Shown here in pieces: positions 16,432 through 26,153 of a stretch of 64,000 nt of DNA. The notes beneath the pieces were generated by a model, which had not been told where the DNA came from, made no database searches, and saw only the letters and a program-made list of their open reading frames with translations. Numbering within the stretch: the stretch's first letter is position 1; each line of letters opens with the position of its first letter. The position numbers and the translations under genes were made by a program. The stretch is taken from contig JAFROX010000001.1 in NCBI GenBank assembly GCA_017429475.1, positions 62,001-126,000 on the forward strand, given 5' to 3'. The stretch comes from Bacteroidales bacterium (GTDB lineage Bacteria; Bacteroidota; Bacteroidia; Bacteroidales; UBA932).

Positions 16432-17304
16432 ATGTCCGTCTATCATACACCGGTTCTTTTGCAGGAGAGTGTATCAGCTCTCTGTATCAATCCTGCCGGT
16501 GTATATGTGGACGCCACTTTCGGCGGAGGCGGGCACAGCGCCGCGATTCTGGCACAGCTGGGCGGCAAAGGCCGGCTGATAGCGATTGACAGGGACGAAG
16601 ACGCGCTTGCCAACGTTCCTGACGACAAGAGGGTGACGGCGGTTCACGGAAACTTCCGCTTCATCCACAATTTCATCCGATACGAAGGTTACGACGCAGT
16701 CGACGGAATCCTGGCCGACCTCGGCGTATCTTCCCACCAGTTCGACACCGAAGAGCGCGGTTTTTCGTTCCGTTTCGACTCCGACCTGGACATGAGGATG
16801 AACCCGCAGGCGCCCAAGGATGCAAAACTTGTATTGAATAGCTATAGTTGCGAAGACCTGGAACGCATATTCCGGGTTTACGGGGAAGTGGAGCACAGCA
16901 GGAAGATCGCTGAACTTGTCTGCAAGAAAAGAGAGCACTCCCCCATTCGCACGACCTCGGAGCTGGGCAGTGCCCTGGAGACGGTATTGCCCAAGTTTTC
17001 CGAGCACAAGTTCCTCGCGAAAGTGTATCAGGCACTCCGCATCGAGGTAAACGACGAGATGTCATCGCTGGAGAAGTTCATGCCGATGGCCATCAAGTCG
17101 CTCAAGGAAGGCGGCATACTGGCTGTCATCACCTACCATTCACTGGAGGACAGGATCGTCAAGAACGCCATAAGGGACGAGATAAGCTCCGGCATCCTCG
17201 AGAAAGCCGTGCGCAAGCCGGTCGTCCCTACTGAAGAAGAAATATCACAGAACACCCGCGCCCGGAGCGCGAAACTCCGCGTCGCCAGAAAAAAGGTAGC
17301 CTGA
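16432..17304 (+). CDS. rsmH: 16S rRNA (cytosine1402-N4)-methyltransferase
   Basis: Methylates the 16S rRNA P-site nucleotide C1402. ATG 16432 is preceded by a GGGAGG Shine-Dalgarno-like sequence and gives MSVYHTPVLLQESV (290 residues). The SAM motif is YVDATFGGGGHSAAIL; GILADLGVSSHQFD and the C-terminal ITYHSLEDRIVK motif are present. It sits in its usual place after mraZ, with a 16-bp gap. Confidence 0.96.
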   Translation: MSVYHTPVLLQESVSALCINPAGVYVDATFGGGGHSAAILAQLGGKGRLIAIDRDEDALANVPDDKRVTAVHGNFRFIHNFIRYEGYDAVDGILADLGVSSHQFDTEERGFSFRFDSDLDMRMNPQAPKDAKLVLNSYSCEDLERIFRVYGEVEHSRKIAELVCKKREHSPIRTTSELGSALETVLPKFSEHKFLAKVYQALRIEVNDEMSSLEKFMPMAIKSLKEGGILAVITYHSLEDRIVKNAIRDEISSGILEKAVRKPVVPTEEEISQNTRARSAKLRVARKKVA

Positions 17305-17307
17305 CAT

Positions 17308-17652
17308 ATGCCGAACGCAAAAGTCATACTGTCACACATCATAGATGTCGTAAGCGGTGACATCATCACCAAGAGAGGCATCGACAAGAGGCTCCCTTTC
17401 ATCATCTACATTTTCTTCCTCATCATCCTCTACATAATCTGGGGACTGATGGTGGAGGACAGGATGACAATAATCAGGGACAACGAGAAAGAAATCGAGA
17501 CCCTGAAGATCGAATACTACCAGAAGGAACTCACCCTCACCGGCCTGAACCAGAAAAGCAAGGTGGAGAACCTCCTTCTGCAAAACGGAATTACTGATTT
17601 GAAGGCCCCAGTGGACCCTCCCCAAAGGATATTTGTGAACGATGCGCAATAA
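17308..17652 (+). CDS. ftsL: Cell division protein FtsL (short bitopic)
   Basis: A 114-residue bitopic protein: an N-terminal cytoplasmic tail, one transmembrane helix (about 31-50), then a heptad-like periplasmic coiled coil (ETLKIEYYQKELTLTGLNQ). Sequence alone is weak evidence because FtsL diverges fast. The position between rsmH and ftsI, where Bacteroidota keep ftsL, decides the call. It overlaps ftsI by 11 bp. Confidence 0.85.
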   Translation: MPNAKVILSHIIDVVSGDIITKRGIDKRLPFIIYIFFLIILYIIWGLMVEDRMTIIRDNEKEIETLKIEYYQKELTLTGLNQKSKVENLLLQNGITDLKAPVDPPQRIFVNDAQ

Positions 17653-19654
17653 CATTGTCAGAATCGGCCTGGTTTATTTCCTCTTCTTCCTGATAGCCAT
17701 AGTGGCCATCGGAAGGATGGTGCAGCTGCAGTTCTTCGACAAGAGCGTGCGCGACAACAAGTACCACATCAAGGTCACCCGCATTGACGCGACCGAGGCG
17801 ATGCGCGGAAGCATCCTTGCCAACGACGGCCGCTATCTGGCCTTCTCGACTCCCGAATATGACATCGGAATGGACTTCTCGGTTCCTTCCGACACCCTCT
17901 ACGACAACAACATCGAAGCCCTCGCGGACATCCTCTCAAAACGTTTCCACGAGCGCAGCAAGGCCGAATATATGAACCTGTTCAAGACCTGCCGCACACA
18001 GAAACGCTACCACAAGCTGCTCCAACATCCCGTGGACTACGAGACGATGATTGAAATCAGCCATTATCCAATCCTTGAGAAAGGACAGCGCTTCGGCGGC
18101 TTCAAGGCCGACAAGGTCGACCACAGGGAGTACCCCTACGGAACCCTTGCATTCCGCACGCTGGGCCACCTCAAGAGCAACCGCGACAAGCCCAAGGTCG
18201 GTGTAGAGGCCGCCCTCGATTCAATTCTCAGGGGCAAGGACGGCAGCAGGCCGATGCGCCTCATCGAGCACAACGAATGGATTCCCGACGTTGAGGAGAC
18301 CGAAATTCCTCCTCAGGACGGACTCGACGTGCAGGTAACTCTCGACGTCAACATACAGGATATCGCCGAGAAAGCCCTGCTCCGCAGGATTTCAGGAGTG
18401 GAAGACCTGGAAGCCGGCTGCGCCATCGTGATGGAAGTGGCCACCGGAGAGATCCGGGCGATGGTCAATATGGAGAAACGTCCCGACGGCCAGTTCACCG
18501 AGACTTATAATTACGCAATAGGCCGCACAGGAGAGCCCGGTTCTGTGTTCAAGGCAGTCACCCTGACCACCGCACTCGAAGACGGCCTGATCACCCTCGA
18601 CACCGAGCAGAGAGCCGACGTGATCTGGCACTACGACAGGGCCAACCGCAACTTCGAGGACACATACCTGCGCAACTACTCAACGATCACTGTCCGCAAG
18701 GGACTTGAGATATCTTCCAACAACGTGTTCCGCAGGATCGCCGCCGAATACTACGGCAGCAGGCCCCAGGACTTCGTGAACAAGATCGTCAACGACCGCA
18801 AGGTGACCTACAACTACGATTTCGACATACCCGGTATGGGCAAGGCTACGGTAAGAACCCCCGAAGACAGGCTGTGGAGCCCTTCTGACCTCCCGCAGAT
18901 CGGAATGGGTTATGCCGTGGAACTCACTCCCCTGCACATCATCACATATTACAACGCCATCGCCAACGGCGGCGTGATGGTCAAGCCCCACATCTTCAAG
19001 AATCTCCAGCAGAACGGCAAGATCGTTAAGGAGTACGGCGTGGAAACCATCGGCCGCATCTGTTCGCAGGCCACCGCCGACACTGTCAGGGCTGCCCTGC
19101 GCAACGTGGTGATAGGCAAGAACGGCACCGCCCGCACTGCTATGAAGGACTGCAAGGTGGCCGTGGCCGGCAAGACCGGAACCGCGCGCGTCTCGCTGCC
19201 CAGCGGTGGATATGTGGACCGTTCGGGCCGCAGGAAGCATCAGGGTTCGTTCGTCGGATTCTTCCCTTATGAGAATCCCAAGTACTCGGTGATCGTCGTG
19301 GTATGGTCAAGGCTTGCCGACAAGAACTTCTACGGCGGAACCTGGGGAGGTCCTGTCGCCTGTGAAATCGCCAACAACATATATGCTTCCAGCCCTCAGT
19401 GGAACGACAAGATAGAAGAGGGCAGCGTAATGCCGGCCCTTGAGGCTTATACCGAGCAGGATGCCGCAAACGACAGCATAATCGGTGTTCCCGACGTGAT
19501 GGGAATGGGTCTGCGCGACGCCATCTACACGCTCGAGAGCAAGGGATATACGGTGGCCAGCAGCGGCCGCGGAAGCGTAGTGAGCCAGGATCCGGTTGCC
19601 GGAGCCCTGATAGACAGCGACGCCCAGGCCGTAACGATTGTATTAAAGGATTGA
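17642..19654 (+). CDS. ftsI: Division transpeptidase FtsI/PBP3 with PASTA domain
   Basis: Class B penicillin-binding protein of 670 residues that crosslinks septal peptidoglycan. One N-terminal transmembrane helix (about 7-27); dimerisation domain; transpeptidase motifs S301-V-F-K, S358-S-N and K511-T-G. The C-terminal 60 residues form a PASTA domain (VPDVMGMGLRDAIYTLESKG), a common addition in Bacteroidota. It overlaps ftsL and ends 2 bp before murE. FtsW, its partner glycosyltransferase, is encoded in the same cluster. Confidence 0.96.
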   Translation: MRNNIVRIGLVYFLFFLIAIVAIGRMVQLQFFDKSVRDNKYHIKVTRIDATEAMRGSILANDGRYLAFSTPEYDIGMDFSVPSDTLYDNNIEALADILSKRFHERSKAEYMNLFKTCRTQKRYHKLLQHPVDYETMIEISHYPILEKGQRFGGFKADKVDHREYPYGTLAFRTLGHLKSNRDKPKVGVEAALDSILRGKDGSRPMRLIEHNEWIPDVEETEIPPQDGLDVQVTLDVNIQDIAEKALLRRISGVEDLEAGCAIVMEVATGEIRAMVNMEKRPDGQFTETYNYAIGRTGEPGSVFKAVTLTTALEDGLITLDTEQRADVIWHYDRANRNFEDTYLRNYSTITVRKGLEISSNNVFRRIAAEYYGSRPQDFVNKIVNDRKVTYNYDFDIPGMGKATVRTPEDRLWSPSDLPQIGMGYAVELTPLHIITYYNAIANGGVMVKPHIFKNLQQNGKIVKEYGVETIGRICSQATADTVRAALRNVVIGKNGTARTAMKDCKVAVAGKTGTARVSLPSGGYVDRSGRRKHQGSFVGFFPYENPKYSVIVVVWSRLADKNFYGGTWGGPVACEIANNIYASSPQWNDKIEEGSVMPALEAYTEQDAANDSIIGVPDVMGMGLRDAIYTLESKGYTVASSGRGSVVSQDPVAGALIDSDAQAVTIVLKD

Positions 19655-19656
19655 CT

Positions 19657-21117
19657 ATGAAACTGACGGATTTACTGCAGAATATCGAAGTATCGGAACA
19701 CAGCGCGGAGCTTGGTGCAGACATCAAGGACATCTGCTTCGACTCTCGCAAATGCAAGCCCGGTTCATTGTTCGTGGCTGTCGACGGCAACCTGTCCGAC
19801 GGACACCGGTTCATACCGAAGGCCTTGGAGAACGGGGCTGTCGCAGTCGTTTACCAGAATCCCGAGTATGACGGCAAGATCGAAGGAGCCGCCTCGGTGA
19901 GGGTCGCAAGTTCCAGAAGCGCTCTCGCACTTATGGCGTCTGCCTTCTATGACAATCCCTCTTCGAAGCTGACGCTGGTGGGTGTCACCGGAACCAACGG
20001 AAAGACCACCACCGCCACCCTGCTCTACGAACTGTTCACCCAGCTAGGTTATCACTGCGGACTGCTTTCGACCATAGCCAATTATATCGGACGCAACCAG
20101 CTTCCCGCCGACCATACCACTCCCGACCCCGTCGAGCTGAACGGCCTGCTGGCCGAGATGGTCGACAGCGGATGCCAGTACTGTTTTATGGAAGTCAGCT
20201 CGCACTCCATTGACCAGGACCGCATCAAGGGCCTGACCTTTGCCGGCGGCATATTCTCCAACCTCACCCACGACCATCTGGACTATCACAAGACCTTCGA
20301 CAACTATCTGCGCTGCAAGAAGAGATTCTTCGACGAACTGCCTGCCGGCGCCTTCGCCCTCGTCAACATTGACGACCGCAACGGAAGGGTGATGGCCCAG
20401 AACACCGCCGCCCGCGTCTATACATACTCCTGCGGCTCTATGGCCGACTTCAGGTGCAGGATAATGGACCAGACGATGGAGGGAATGCTCCTCAAGATGG
20501 ACGACACCCAGCTCTGGACGATGTTCATCGGAGCCCACAACGCCCACAACCTGCTGGCGGTATACGGCACGGCAATGCTGCTTGGAGCCGACAAGGACGA
20601 AGTCCTCACCATAATGAGCAAGCTGCGCGCCGTCAACGGAAGGCTCGAATACCTTCGCGGCGGCAACAACGTTACAGCCGTAGTCGACTATGCCCACACT
20701 CCCGACGCCCTGGAGAACGTGCTGAAGACCCTCAGGGAGACCGCAAAGGGCGAATACCTGATCTGCGTGTTCGGATGCGGAGGAGACCGCGACAAGACCA
20801 AACGTCCCGAGATGGGTGCGATTGCAGGGAAATATGCCGACAGGGTGGTCGTCACGAGCGACAATCCCCGTCACGAGGATCCCCTGGACATAATGAATGA
20901 CATCAAGGCTGGAATGGACGCCAAGACCAGGGCCAAGTCCGTATTCATCGCCGACCGCAAGGAGGCCATCCGCTCAGCCATTATGTTCGCTCCCGAAGGT
21001 GGCGTAGTCCTGGTTGCCGGCAAAGGTCACGAAGACTATCTCATCATAGGCGACGAAAAGATGCATTTTGACGACAAGGAAGTCATCGCAGAAATATTTG
21101 ACGAACTGAAAGCTTAA
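19657..21117 (+). CDS. murE: UDP-MurNAc-L-Ala-D-Glu:meso-diaminopimelate ligase
   Basis: Adds the third residue to the peptidoglycan stem peptide. I use ATG 19657 (486 residues); an in-frame TTG 6 bp earlier overlaps the ftsI stop. ATP-binding motif GVTGTNGKTTTATLL is near residue 110. The substrate-specificity motif D402-N-P-R405 indicates meso-diaminopimelate rather than lysine. No murF follows, as in other Bacteroidota clusters; mraY comes next after 6 bp. Confidence 0.96.
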   Translation: MKLTDLLQNIEVSEHSAELGADIKDICFDSRKCKPGSLFVAVDGNLSDGHRFIPKALENGAVAVVYQNPEYDGKIEGAASVRVASSRSALALMASAFYDNPSSKLTLVGVTGTNGKTTTATLLYELFTQLGYHCGLLSTIANYIGRNQLPADHTTPDPVELNGLLAEMVDSGCQYCFMEVSSHSIDQDRIKGLTFAGGIFSNLTHDHLDYHKTFDNYLRCKKRFFDELPAGAFALVNIDDRNGRVMAQNTAARVYTYSCGSMADFRCRIMDQTMEGMLLKMDDTQLWTMFIGAHNAHNLLAVYGTAMLLGADKDEVLTIMSKLRAVNGRLEYLRGGNNVTAVVDYAHTPDALENVLKTLRETAKGEYLICVFGCGGDRDKTKRPEMGAIAGKYADRVVVTSDNPRHEDPLDIMNDIKAGMDAKTRAKSVFIADRKEAIRSAIMFAPEGGVVLVAGKGHEDYLIIGDEKMHFDDKEVIAEIFDELKA

Positions 21118-21123
21118 CCAGAC

Positions 21124-22398
21124 ATGCTATATCACCTTTTTGAATATCTCAGGCAGAGAGGAACGGATTTCTCGGGAATAGGACTGATGCAGTATATCTC
21201 CGTGCGAGGCATACTCGGCAACATCACAGCCATCATCATAGCCCTTGTCGCCGGCAAGAAAGCCATCGGAATCCTGCAGAAGAAACAGATCGGCGAAGAA
21301 ATACGCAACCTCGGCCTCGAGGGCCAGCTGTCGAAGAAAGGCACCCCCACTATGGGAGGAATAATCATCATCTTCTCGCTGCTCATCCCCACCCTGCTCT
21401 TCTGCGACCTGAGCAACACAAACACACTCCTGCTGATATTCACTACCGTATGGCTCGGATTCCTGGGCTTTATGGACGACTACATCAAGGTGTTCAAGCA
21501 CAACAAGGAAGGCATCAACGGCAAATACAAAATCATAGGGCAGGTGGTTCTCGGCCTGGTGGTCGGACTGGCGCTGTGCTTCGATGAAAGCCTGGCGTTC
21601 CGCGAGAGCAATGCCGTCAAGGCTTCCGAGACTTTCGAGCAGACAGTGACCGCCACCGTGGCAAGTTCCGACCCCGCAGAGTCAAACGCAATAATGACCA
21701 CCATCCCGTTCGTCAAAAACAACGAATTCAACTATGCCTGGCTGAGTCCTTTCAAGGGCAAGGCTGGCGACTTCTTCTCCAAGCTGCTCTACATCCTGGT
21801 CATCATATTCATCATAACAGCCTGTTCCAACGGAGCAAACCTCACCGACGGAATGGACGGACTGGCGACTGGAGTGAGCGCCATCGTCGGAGCCGCGCTG
21901 GGAGTACTGGCCTACGTCTCCGGCAACGTGGTATATGCGGACTACTTTAATATAATGTATATAGGGAACAGCGGCGACATAGCCGTGTTCATGATGACCC
22001 TGATAGGCGCACTTCTCGGATTCCTGTGGTACAACTCCTACCCCGCCCAGATTTTTATGGGCGACACCGGCAGCCTGACACTCGGCGGAATCATCGGCGT
22101 ATGCGCCGTGCTCATCCGCAAGGAACTGCTCCTCCCGATACTGTGCGGCATCTTCGTGGTCGAGAGCCTGTCAGTCATCATCCAGAGAACTTATTTCAAG
22201 TATACCAAGAAGAAATACGGTGAAGGCCGCAGGGTGTTCAAGATGTCCCCGCTGCATCACCATTTCCAGAAGGAAGATATAGACGCTGTTATCAAAAAAC
22301 CCGTCAAGGCCCACCCTGAGGCAAAGATCGTGATGCGTTTCTACATCGTGTCGATGGTGCTTGCAGTCTTGACGATAATCACCCTTAAAATCAGGTAG
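21124..22398 (+). CDS. mraY: Phospho-MurNAc-pentapeptide transferase (lipid I synthase)
   Basis: Integral membrane enzyme moving phospho-MurNAc-pentapeptide to undecaprenyl phosphate. Motifs: KKGTPTMGG, FMDDYIKVFKH (catalytic Asp pair), NLTDGMDGLATG and SPLHHHFQKE. It has about ten transmembrane segments. At 424 residues it is longer than E. coli MraY (360) because of an insert around residues 155-205, as in other Bacteroidota. Confidence 0.97.
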   Translation: MLYHLFEYLRQRGTDFSGIGLMQYISVRGILGNITAIIIALVAGKKAIGILQKKQIGEEIRNLGLEGQLSKKGTPTMGGIIIIFSLLIPTLLFCDLSNTNTLLLIFTTVWLGFLGFMDDYIKVFKHNKEGINGKYKIIGQVVLGLVVGLALCFDESLAFRESNAVKASETFEQTVTATVASSDPAESNAIMTTIPFVKNNEFNYAWLSPFKGKAGDFFSKLLYILVIIFIITACSNGANLTDGMDGLATGVSAIVGAALGVLAYVSGNVVYADYFNIMYIGNSGDIAVFMMTLIGALLGFLWYNSYPAQIFMGDTGSLTLGGIIGVCAVLIRKELLLPILCGIFVVESLSVIIQRTYFKYTKKKYGEGRRVFKMSPLHHHFQKEDIDAVIKKPVKAHPEAKIVMRFYIVSMVLAVLTIITLKIR

Positions 22399-22403
22399 AC
22401 GAT

Positions 22404-23738
22404 ATGGAAAGAATCGTAGTTTTAGGTGGAGGCGAAAGCGGCACCGGCGCCGCAGTCCTTGCGAAGGTCAAAGGATTCGAAGTGTTCCTCTCTGACATGG
22501 CCCGCATCGGGGAAACCCACAAGGCGATGCTCGACCAGTACGGCATCGAATATGAGGAAGGCGGCCACACTCCCGAGAAGATACTCAACGCATCCTGCAT
22601 AGTCAAGAGCCCGGGTATTCCGGAAACCGCACCGCTGGTGAAGGAAGCGTATGCCAGAGGCATCGACGTCATCTCCGAGATCGAGTTCGCAGGCCGTTAT
22701 GACAACTCCAAGAAGATATGCATAACCGGCAGCAACGGCAAGACCACTACCACCACCCTGATCTACTATCTGCTTCAGAAAGCCGGAATGGACGCAGGAC
22801 TGGGAGGAAACATAGGCAAGAGCTACGCTCTCCAGGTCGCAACCGAGCATCACGACATCTATGTACTGGAGATCAGCAGCTTCCAGCTTGACGGAATGTA
22901 TGACTTCAAGGCCGACATCGCCGTGTTGCTCAACATAACCCCCGACCACCTGGACCGCTACGGCCACGATATGCAGAACTACATCAACGCCAAGTTCCGC
23001 ATCACCCAGAATATGCAGGCCGACGACTGCTTCATCTTCTGCTCGGATGACGAAGTCACCGTCAGCGCCCTTGAGAAGATAGTCGTAAAGGCCAAGCAGC
23101 TGCCTATCACGCAGACCGAAGAAGTCGACGAAGGCGCCTTCCTCAACGACAACATCATGGTGGTTCACTACGGTGACAGCTCATACGAGATGGACATCAA
23201 CGACCTGCGCATCGAAGGCAAGCACAACGTCTACAATTCGATGGCCGCAGCCCTGACCGGAAAGATAATGAACGTGAGCAACAAGGTGATCCGCGAGGCC
23301 CTGAGTTCATTCACGGGTGTCGAGCACAGGCTCGAGAGGGTGCTGTCGATAAAGGACGTGATGTATATCAACGACTCGAAGGCAACCAACGTCAACTCCA
23401 CCTGGTATGCCCTTGAGAGTATGAAGACTCCTGTCGTCCTCATTATGGGCGGCAAGGACAAGGGAAACGACTACTCGGCCATTTATGACCTGGTAATGAA
23501 GAAAGTCCGCGCGATAGTATGTCTCGGCGTGGACAACAAAAAGATACACGAGTGCTTCGAGGACAAGGTCGACGTCATCGTCGACACGCTTTCCGCAGAG
23601 GAAGCCGTGCGTGCGGCGTCCAAACTGGCCAAGCCCGGCGACACCGTTCTGCTCTCGCCCTGCTGCGCAAGCTTCGACCTGTTCAAGAGCTATGAAGACC
23701 GTGGACGTCAATTCAAGGATGCCGTAAGGAAACTGTAA
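22404..23738 (+). CDS. murD: UDP-MurNAc-L-Ala:D-glutamate ligase
   Basis: Cytoplasmic Mur ligase adding D-Glu. N-terminal Rossmann motif VVLGGGESGTGAA; ATP-binding ITGSNGKTTTTTLIYYL near residue 110; later NDSKATNVNSTWYAL and a C-terminal domain ending LLSPCCASFDLFKSYEDRG, typical of MurD. The 444-residue length is normal. It lies 5 bp after mraY and 2 bp before ftsW. Confidence 0.97.
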   Translation: MERIVVLGGGESGTGAAVLAKVKGFEVFLSDMARIGETHKAMLDQYGIEYEEGGHTPEKILNASCIVKSPGIPETAPLVKEAYARGIDVISEIEFAGRYDNSKKICITGSNGKTTTTTLIYYLLQKAGMDAGLGGNIGKSYALQVATEHHDIYVLEISSFQLDGMYDFKADIAVLLNITPDHLDRYGHDMQNYINAKFRITQNMQADDCFIFCSDDEVTVSALEKIVVKAKQLPITQTEEVDEGAFLNDNIMVVHYGDSSYEMDINDLRIEGKHNVYNSMAAALTGKIMNVSNKVIREALSSFTGVEHRLERVLSIKDVMYINDSKATNVNSTWYALESMKTPVVLIMGGKDKGNDYSAIYDLVMKKVRAIVCLGVDNKKIHECFEDKVDVIVDTLSAEEAVRAASKLAKPGDTVLLSPCCASFDLFKSYEDRGRQFKDAVRKL

Positions 23739-23740
23739 GG

Positions 23741-25063
23741 ATGAAGAACTTCATCAAAGGGGACAAGATCATCTGGTTCATAGTGATAATGCTGTGGATG
23801 GTATCACTGGTTGCAGTGTTTTCATCCGGGTCTTTCCTTGCCCGCAACGGACAGACAGGCATAGAGAAGACCAACGTCCTCTTTGAGCAGCTGCGGTCCA
23901 TAGCGATGGGCTGCGGCGCCCTTCTCCTCTGTTACTTCATAAACATAGGCGTATACCGCAAGATAGCGCCGATTGCCTTCGGCATATCCATCATAATGCT
24001 ACTTATGCTGTTCGTCCCGGGCCTGCGCTCCGAGACCAACGGTGCGGTCAGGGGCCTCAAGCTGGCCGGACACACCATCCAGGTATTCGAGTTCGTGAAG
24101 GTAGGCACAGTGCTGTTCATAGCCTGGGTGATAGAGAAGTATGCCGACGAGATGTATCTCTTCAAGGATTATCTGCTCAAACTGCTGATGTGGATAATCC
24201 TCGTGTGCGTGCTCATCCTTCCCAACAGTTTCTCATCAGCCCTGCTGATTGCACTTGTCAGCTTCATGATGATGTTCTTTATGGAGATCCGCGGAAAGCA
24301 TCTGTGGCTTACGGCGGGAGGAGCCGTCGCGCTGGTAGCCCTGCTTTTCGCAGTCTACCATCTCTCGCTCGGCCTGTTCGGCGACAAAGCCAATGACGTA
24401 GGCATATTCAACCGTCTGGCTACCGTTGAAAACCGAATAAAAAGTTTTGCAAACAGCGAAGAAGACAGCACCCTGGACCTCTCCAAACTGACACCGGCCC
24501 AGCTTCAGAAGATAGACAATGAGAACCGACAGAGCGAAAACGCGAAGATCGCCATTGCCGAAGGCGGAATCTTCGGAAAGGGAGCCGGACACAGCACCCA
24601 GCGCTTCACCCTGTCGATGGCATTCTCCGACTTCATATTCTCGATAATCGTGGAAGAATACGGGCTGATTGGCGGCATATTCGTGATAGCGCTATATCTG
24701 ATTTTCCTGTTCCGCTGCATATCCATAGCGCGCAAGTGTACCGCACCTTTCTCACAGGCTCTGGTACTGGGCCTTGCCTTCCTGATCACTACGCAGGCCT
24801 TCCTCCACATACTCGTGAACGTGAGGCTGATACCGATAACCGGACACACGCTGCCTCTGATAAGCCACGGAGGCACGGCATTCCTGGTACTGTCGGGAGC
24901 CGTGGGTATGATACTTTCAGTCAGCCGGACCATAGACAAGCAGCTCGAAGAGCAGAAACAGGTGCAACTGAGCGAGGAGAGCGAAGCCCCTCAGGACGCA
25001 GCTGAAATTGAAAAAGACTACAACGATAAAGAAACATACGACTATGAGCAGGATAATAATTAG
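23741..25063 (+). CDS. ftsW: Septal peptidoglycan glycosyltransferase FtsW
   Basis: SEDS-family polytopic protein that polymerises lipid II with FtsI. About ten transmembrane helices. Conserved SEDS features include the AGHTIQVFEFVKVG loop (normally P-S-E-[LF]-K; here V-F-E-F-V-K), GKGAGHSTQRF and the C-terminal ITGHTLPLISHGGTAFL. There is a charged cytoplasmic tail of about 45 residues. The 3' end overlaps murG by 20 bp. Confidence 0.95.
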   Translation: MKNFIKGDKIIWFIVIMLWMVSLVAVFSSGSFLARNGQTGIEKTNVLFEQLRSIAMGCGALLLCYFINIGVYRKIAPIAFGISIIMLLMLFVPGLRSETNGAVRGLKLAGHTIQVFEFVKVGTVLFIAWVIEKYADEMYLFKDYLLKLLMWIILVCVLILPNSFSSALLIALVSFMMMFFMEIRGKHLWLTAGGAVALVALLFAVYHLSLGLFGDKANDVGIFNRLATVENRIKSFANSEEDSTLDLSKLTPAQLQKIDNENRQSENAKIAIAEGGIFGKGAGHSTQRFTLSMAFSDFIFSIIVEEYGLIGGIFVIALYLIFLFRCISIARKCTAPFSQALVLGLAFLITTQAFLHILVNVRLIPITGHTLPLISHGGTAFLVLSGAVGMILSVSRTIDKQLEEQKQVQLSEESEAPQDAAEIEKDYNDKETYDYEQDNN

Positions 25064-26144
25064 CGGAGGAGGCACGGGAGGCCACATCTTCCCGGCCGTG
25101 TCTATAGCGGATGCGCTCAAACGCATCGAACCGGACTGCGAAATTCTGTTCGTGGGTGCGCTGGGACGTATGGAGATGGAGCGTGTGCCCGCAGCTGGAT
25201 ACAAAATAGTGGGTCTGCCCGTGGCCGGCCTGCAGCGCAACATCTCGCTGAACAATCTTGCCCTGCCCTACAAGGTGGTGAAAAGCATACGCGAAGCCGG
25301 CAAGATCATCGACGGCTTCAAGCCTGACGTCGTTGTGGGTGTCGGCGGATACGCGAGCGCACCGGTGCTCTGGTCGGCATCACGTAAGAAGATACCCTGC
25401 CTGATACAGGAGCAGAACTCTTTCGCCGGCCTGACCAACAAGATACTCGGCAAGCGTGTCGGCAAGATCTGCGTGGCATACGACAATATGGACAAGTTCT
25501 TCCCGGCGGACAAGATCGTCTTCACAGGCAATCCCATAAGGCAGGACATCTCCCCCGCCACCGCGGAGCAGAGAGCCGAAGGCTACAAGTTCTACGGACT
25601 GGATCCTGCCAGGAAAACGCTGTTCGTGGTGGGTGGAAGCCTCGGTGCGGCAACTCTCAACGCAACGATGAAGAAATGGATAGAAGAGAAGAGCGCCCAG
25701 GCCGACTACCAGGTGCTCTGGCAGAGCGGCAAATACTATAAGCAGAGCGTCGACGCCTTTATGGAGGAGCACAAGCCCTCAAATGTCGTGAACCTGGAAT
25801 TCATCAGGAGAATGGACCTGGCATACGCAGTGGCCGACGTCATCGTATCAAGGGCCGGAGCAGGCACGATTTCCGAACTCTGCGTTGCCGGAAAAGCCAC
25901 CATCTTCGTACCTTCGCCGAACGTTGCCGAAGACCACCAGCGGCACAATGCAATGGCCCTCGTGGAGAAGGACGCGGCAATGATGGTGCTGGACTGCGAT
26001 GCAAGGGAAAAACTGATGGATACTGCCGAATCACTGCTGAAGGACAGCGAAAAGATTGCCTCTATGGAGCGCAACATACTCCGTCTCGGCAAGAAGGACG
26101 CGGCGGAAAAGATAGCACAGATGGTGCTGGAAATGAAAAAGTAG
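25044..26144 (+). CDS. murG: Lipid II synthase MurG (GlcNAc transferase)
   Basis: Transfers GlcNAc to lipid I at the inner membrane face. The start at ATG 25044 gives MSRIIISGGGTGGHIFPA with the diagnostic GGGTGGH glycine loop; a farther in-frame TTG inside ftsW is rejected. 366 residues. The second glycine loop VVGGSLGAATLN and the UDP-GlcNAc-binding SRAGAGTISELCVAGKA are present. Order ftsW-murG-murC as in other clusters. Confidence 0.97.
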   Translation: MSRIIISGGGTGGHIFPAVSIADALKRIEPDCEILFVGALGRMEMERVPAAGYKIVGLPVAGLQRNISLNNLALPYKVVKSIREAGKIIDGFKPDVVVGVGGYASAPVLWSASRKKIPCLIQEQNSFAGLTNKILGKRVGKICVAYDNMDKFFPADKIVFTGNPIRQDISPATAEQRAEGYKFYGLDPARKTLFVVGGSLGAATLNATMKKWIEEKSAQADYQVLWQSGKYYKQSVDAFMEEHKPSNVVNLEFIRRMDLAYAVADVIVSRAGAGTISELCVAGKATIFVPSPNVAEDHQRHNAMALVEKDAAMMVLDCDAREKLMDTAESLLKDSEKIASMERNILRLGKKDAAEKIAQMVLEMKK

Positions 26145-26153
26145 GATTTGAAG

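Noticed and set aside
25008..25043. TTG start for murG inside ftsW
   Set aside because: It would add 12 residues before the conserved MSRIIISGGGTGGH start; the ATG at 25044 fits better.
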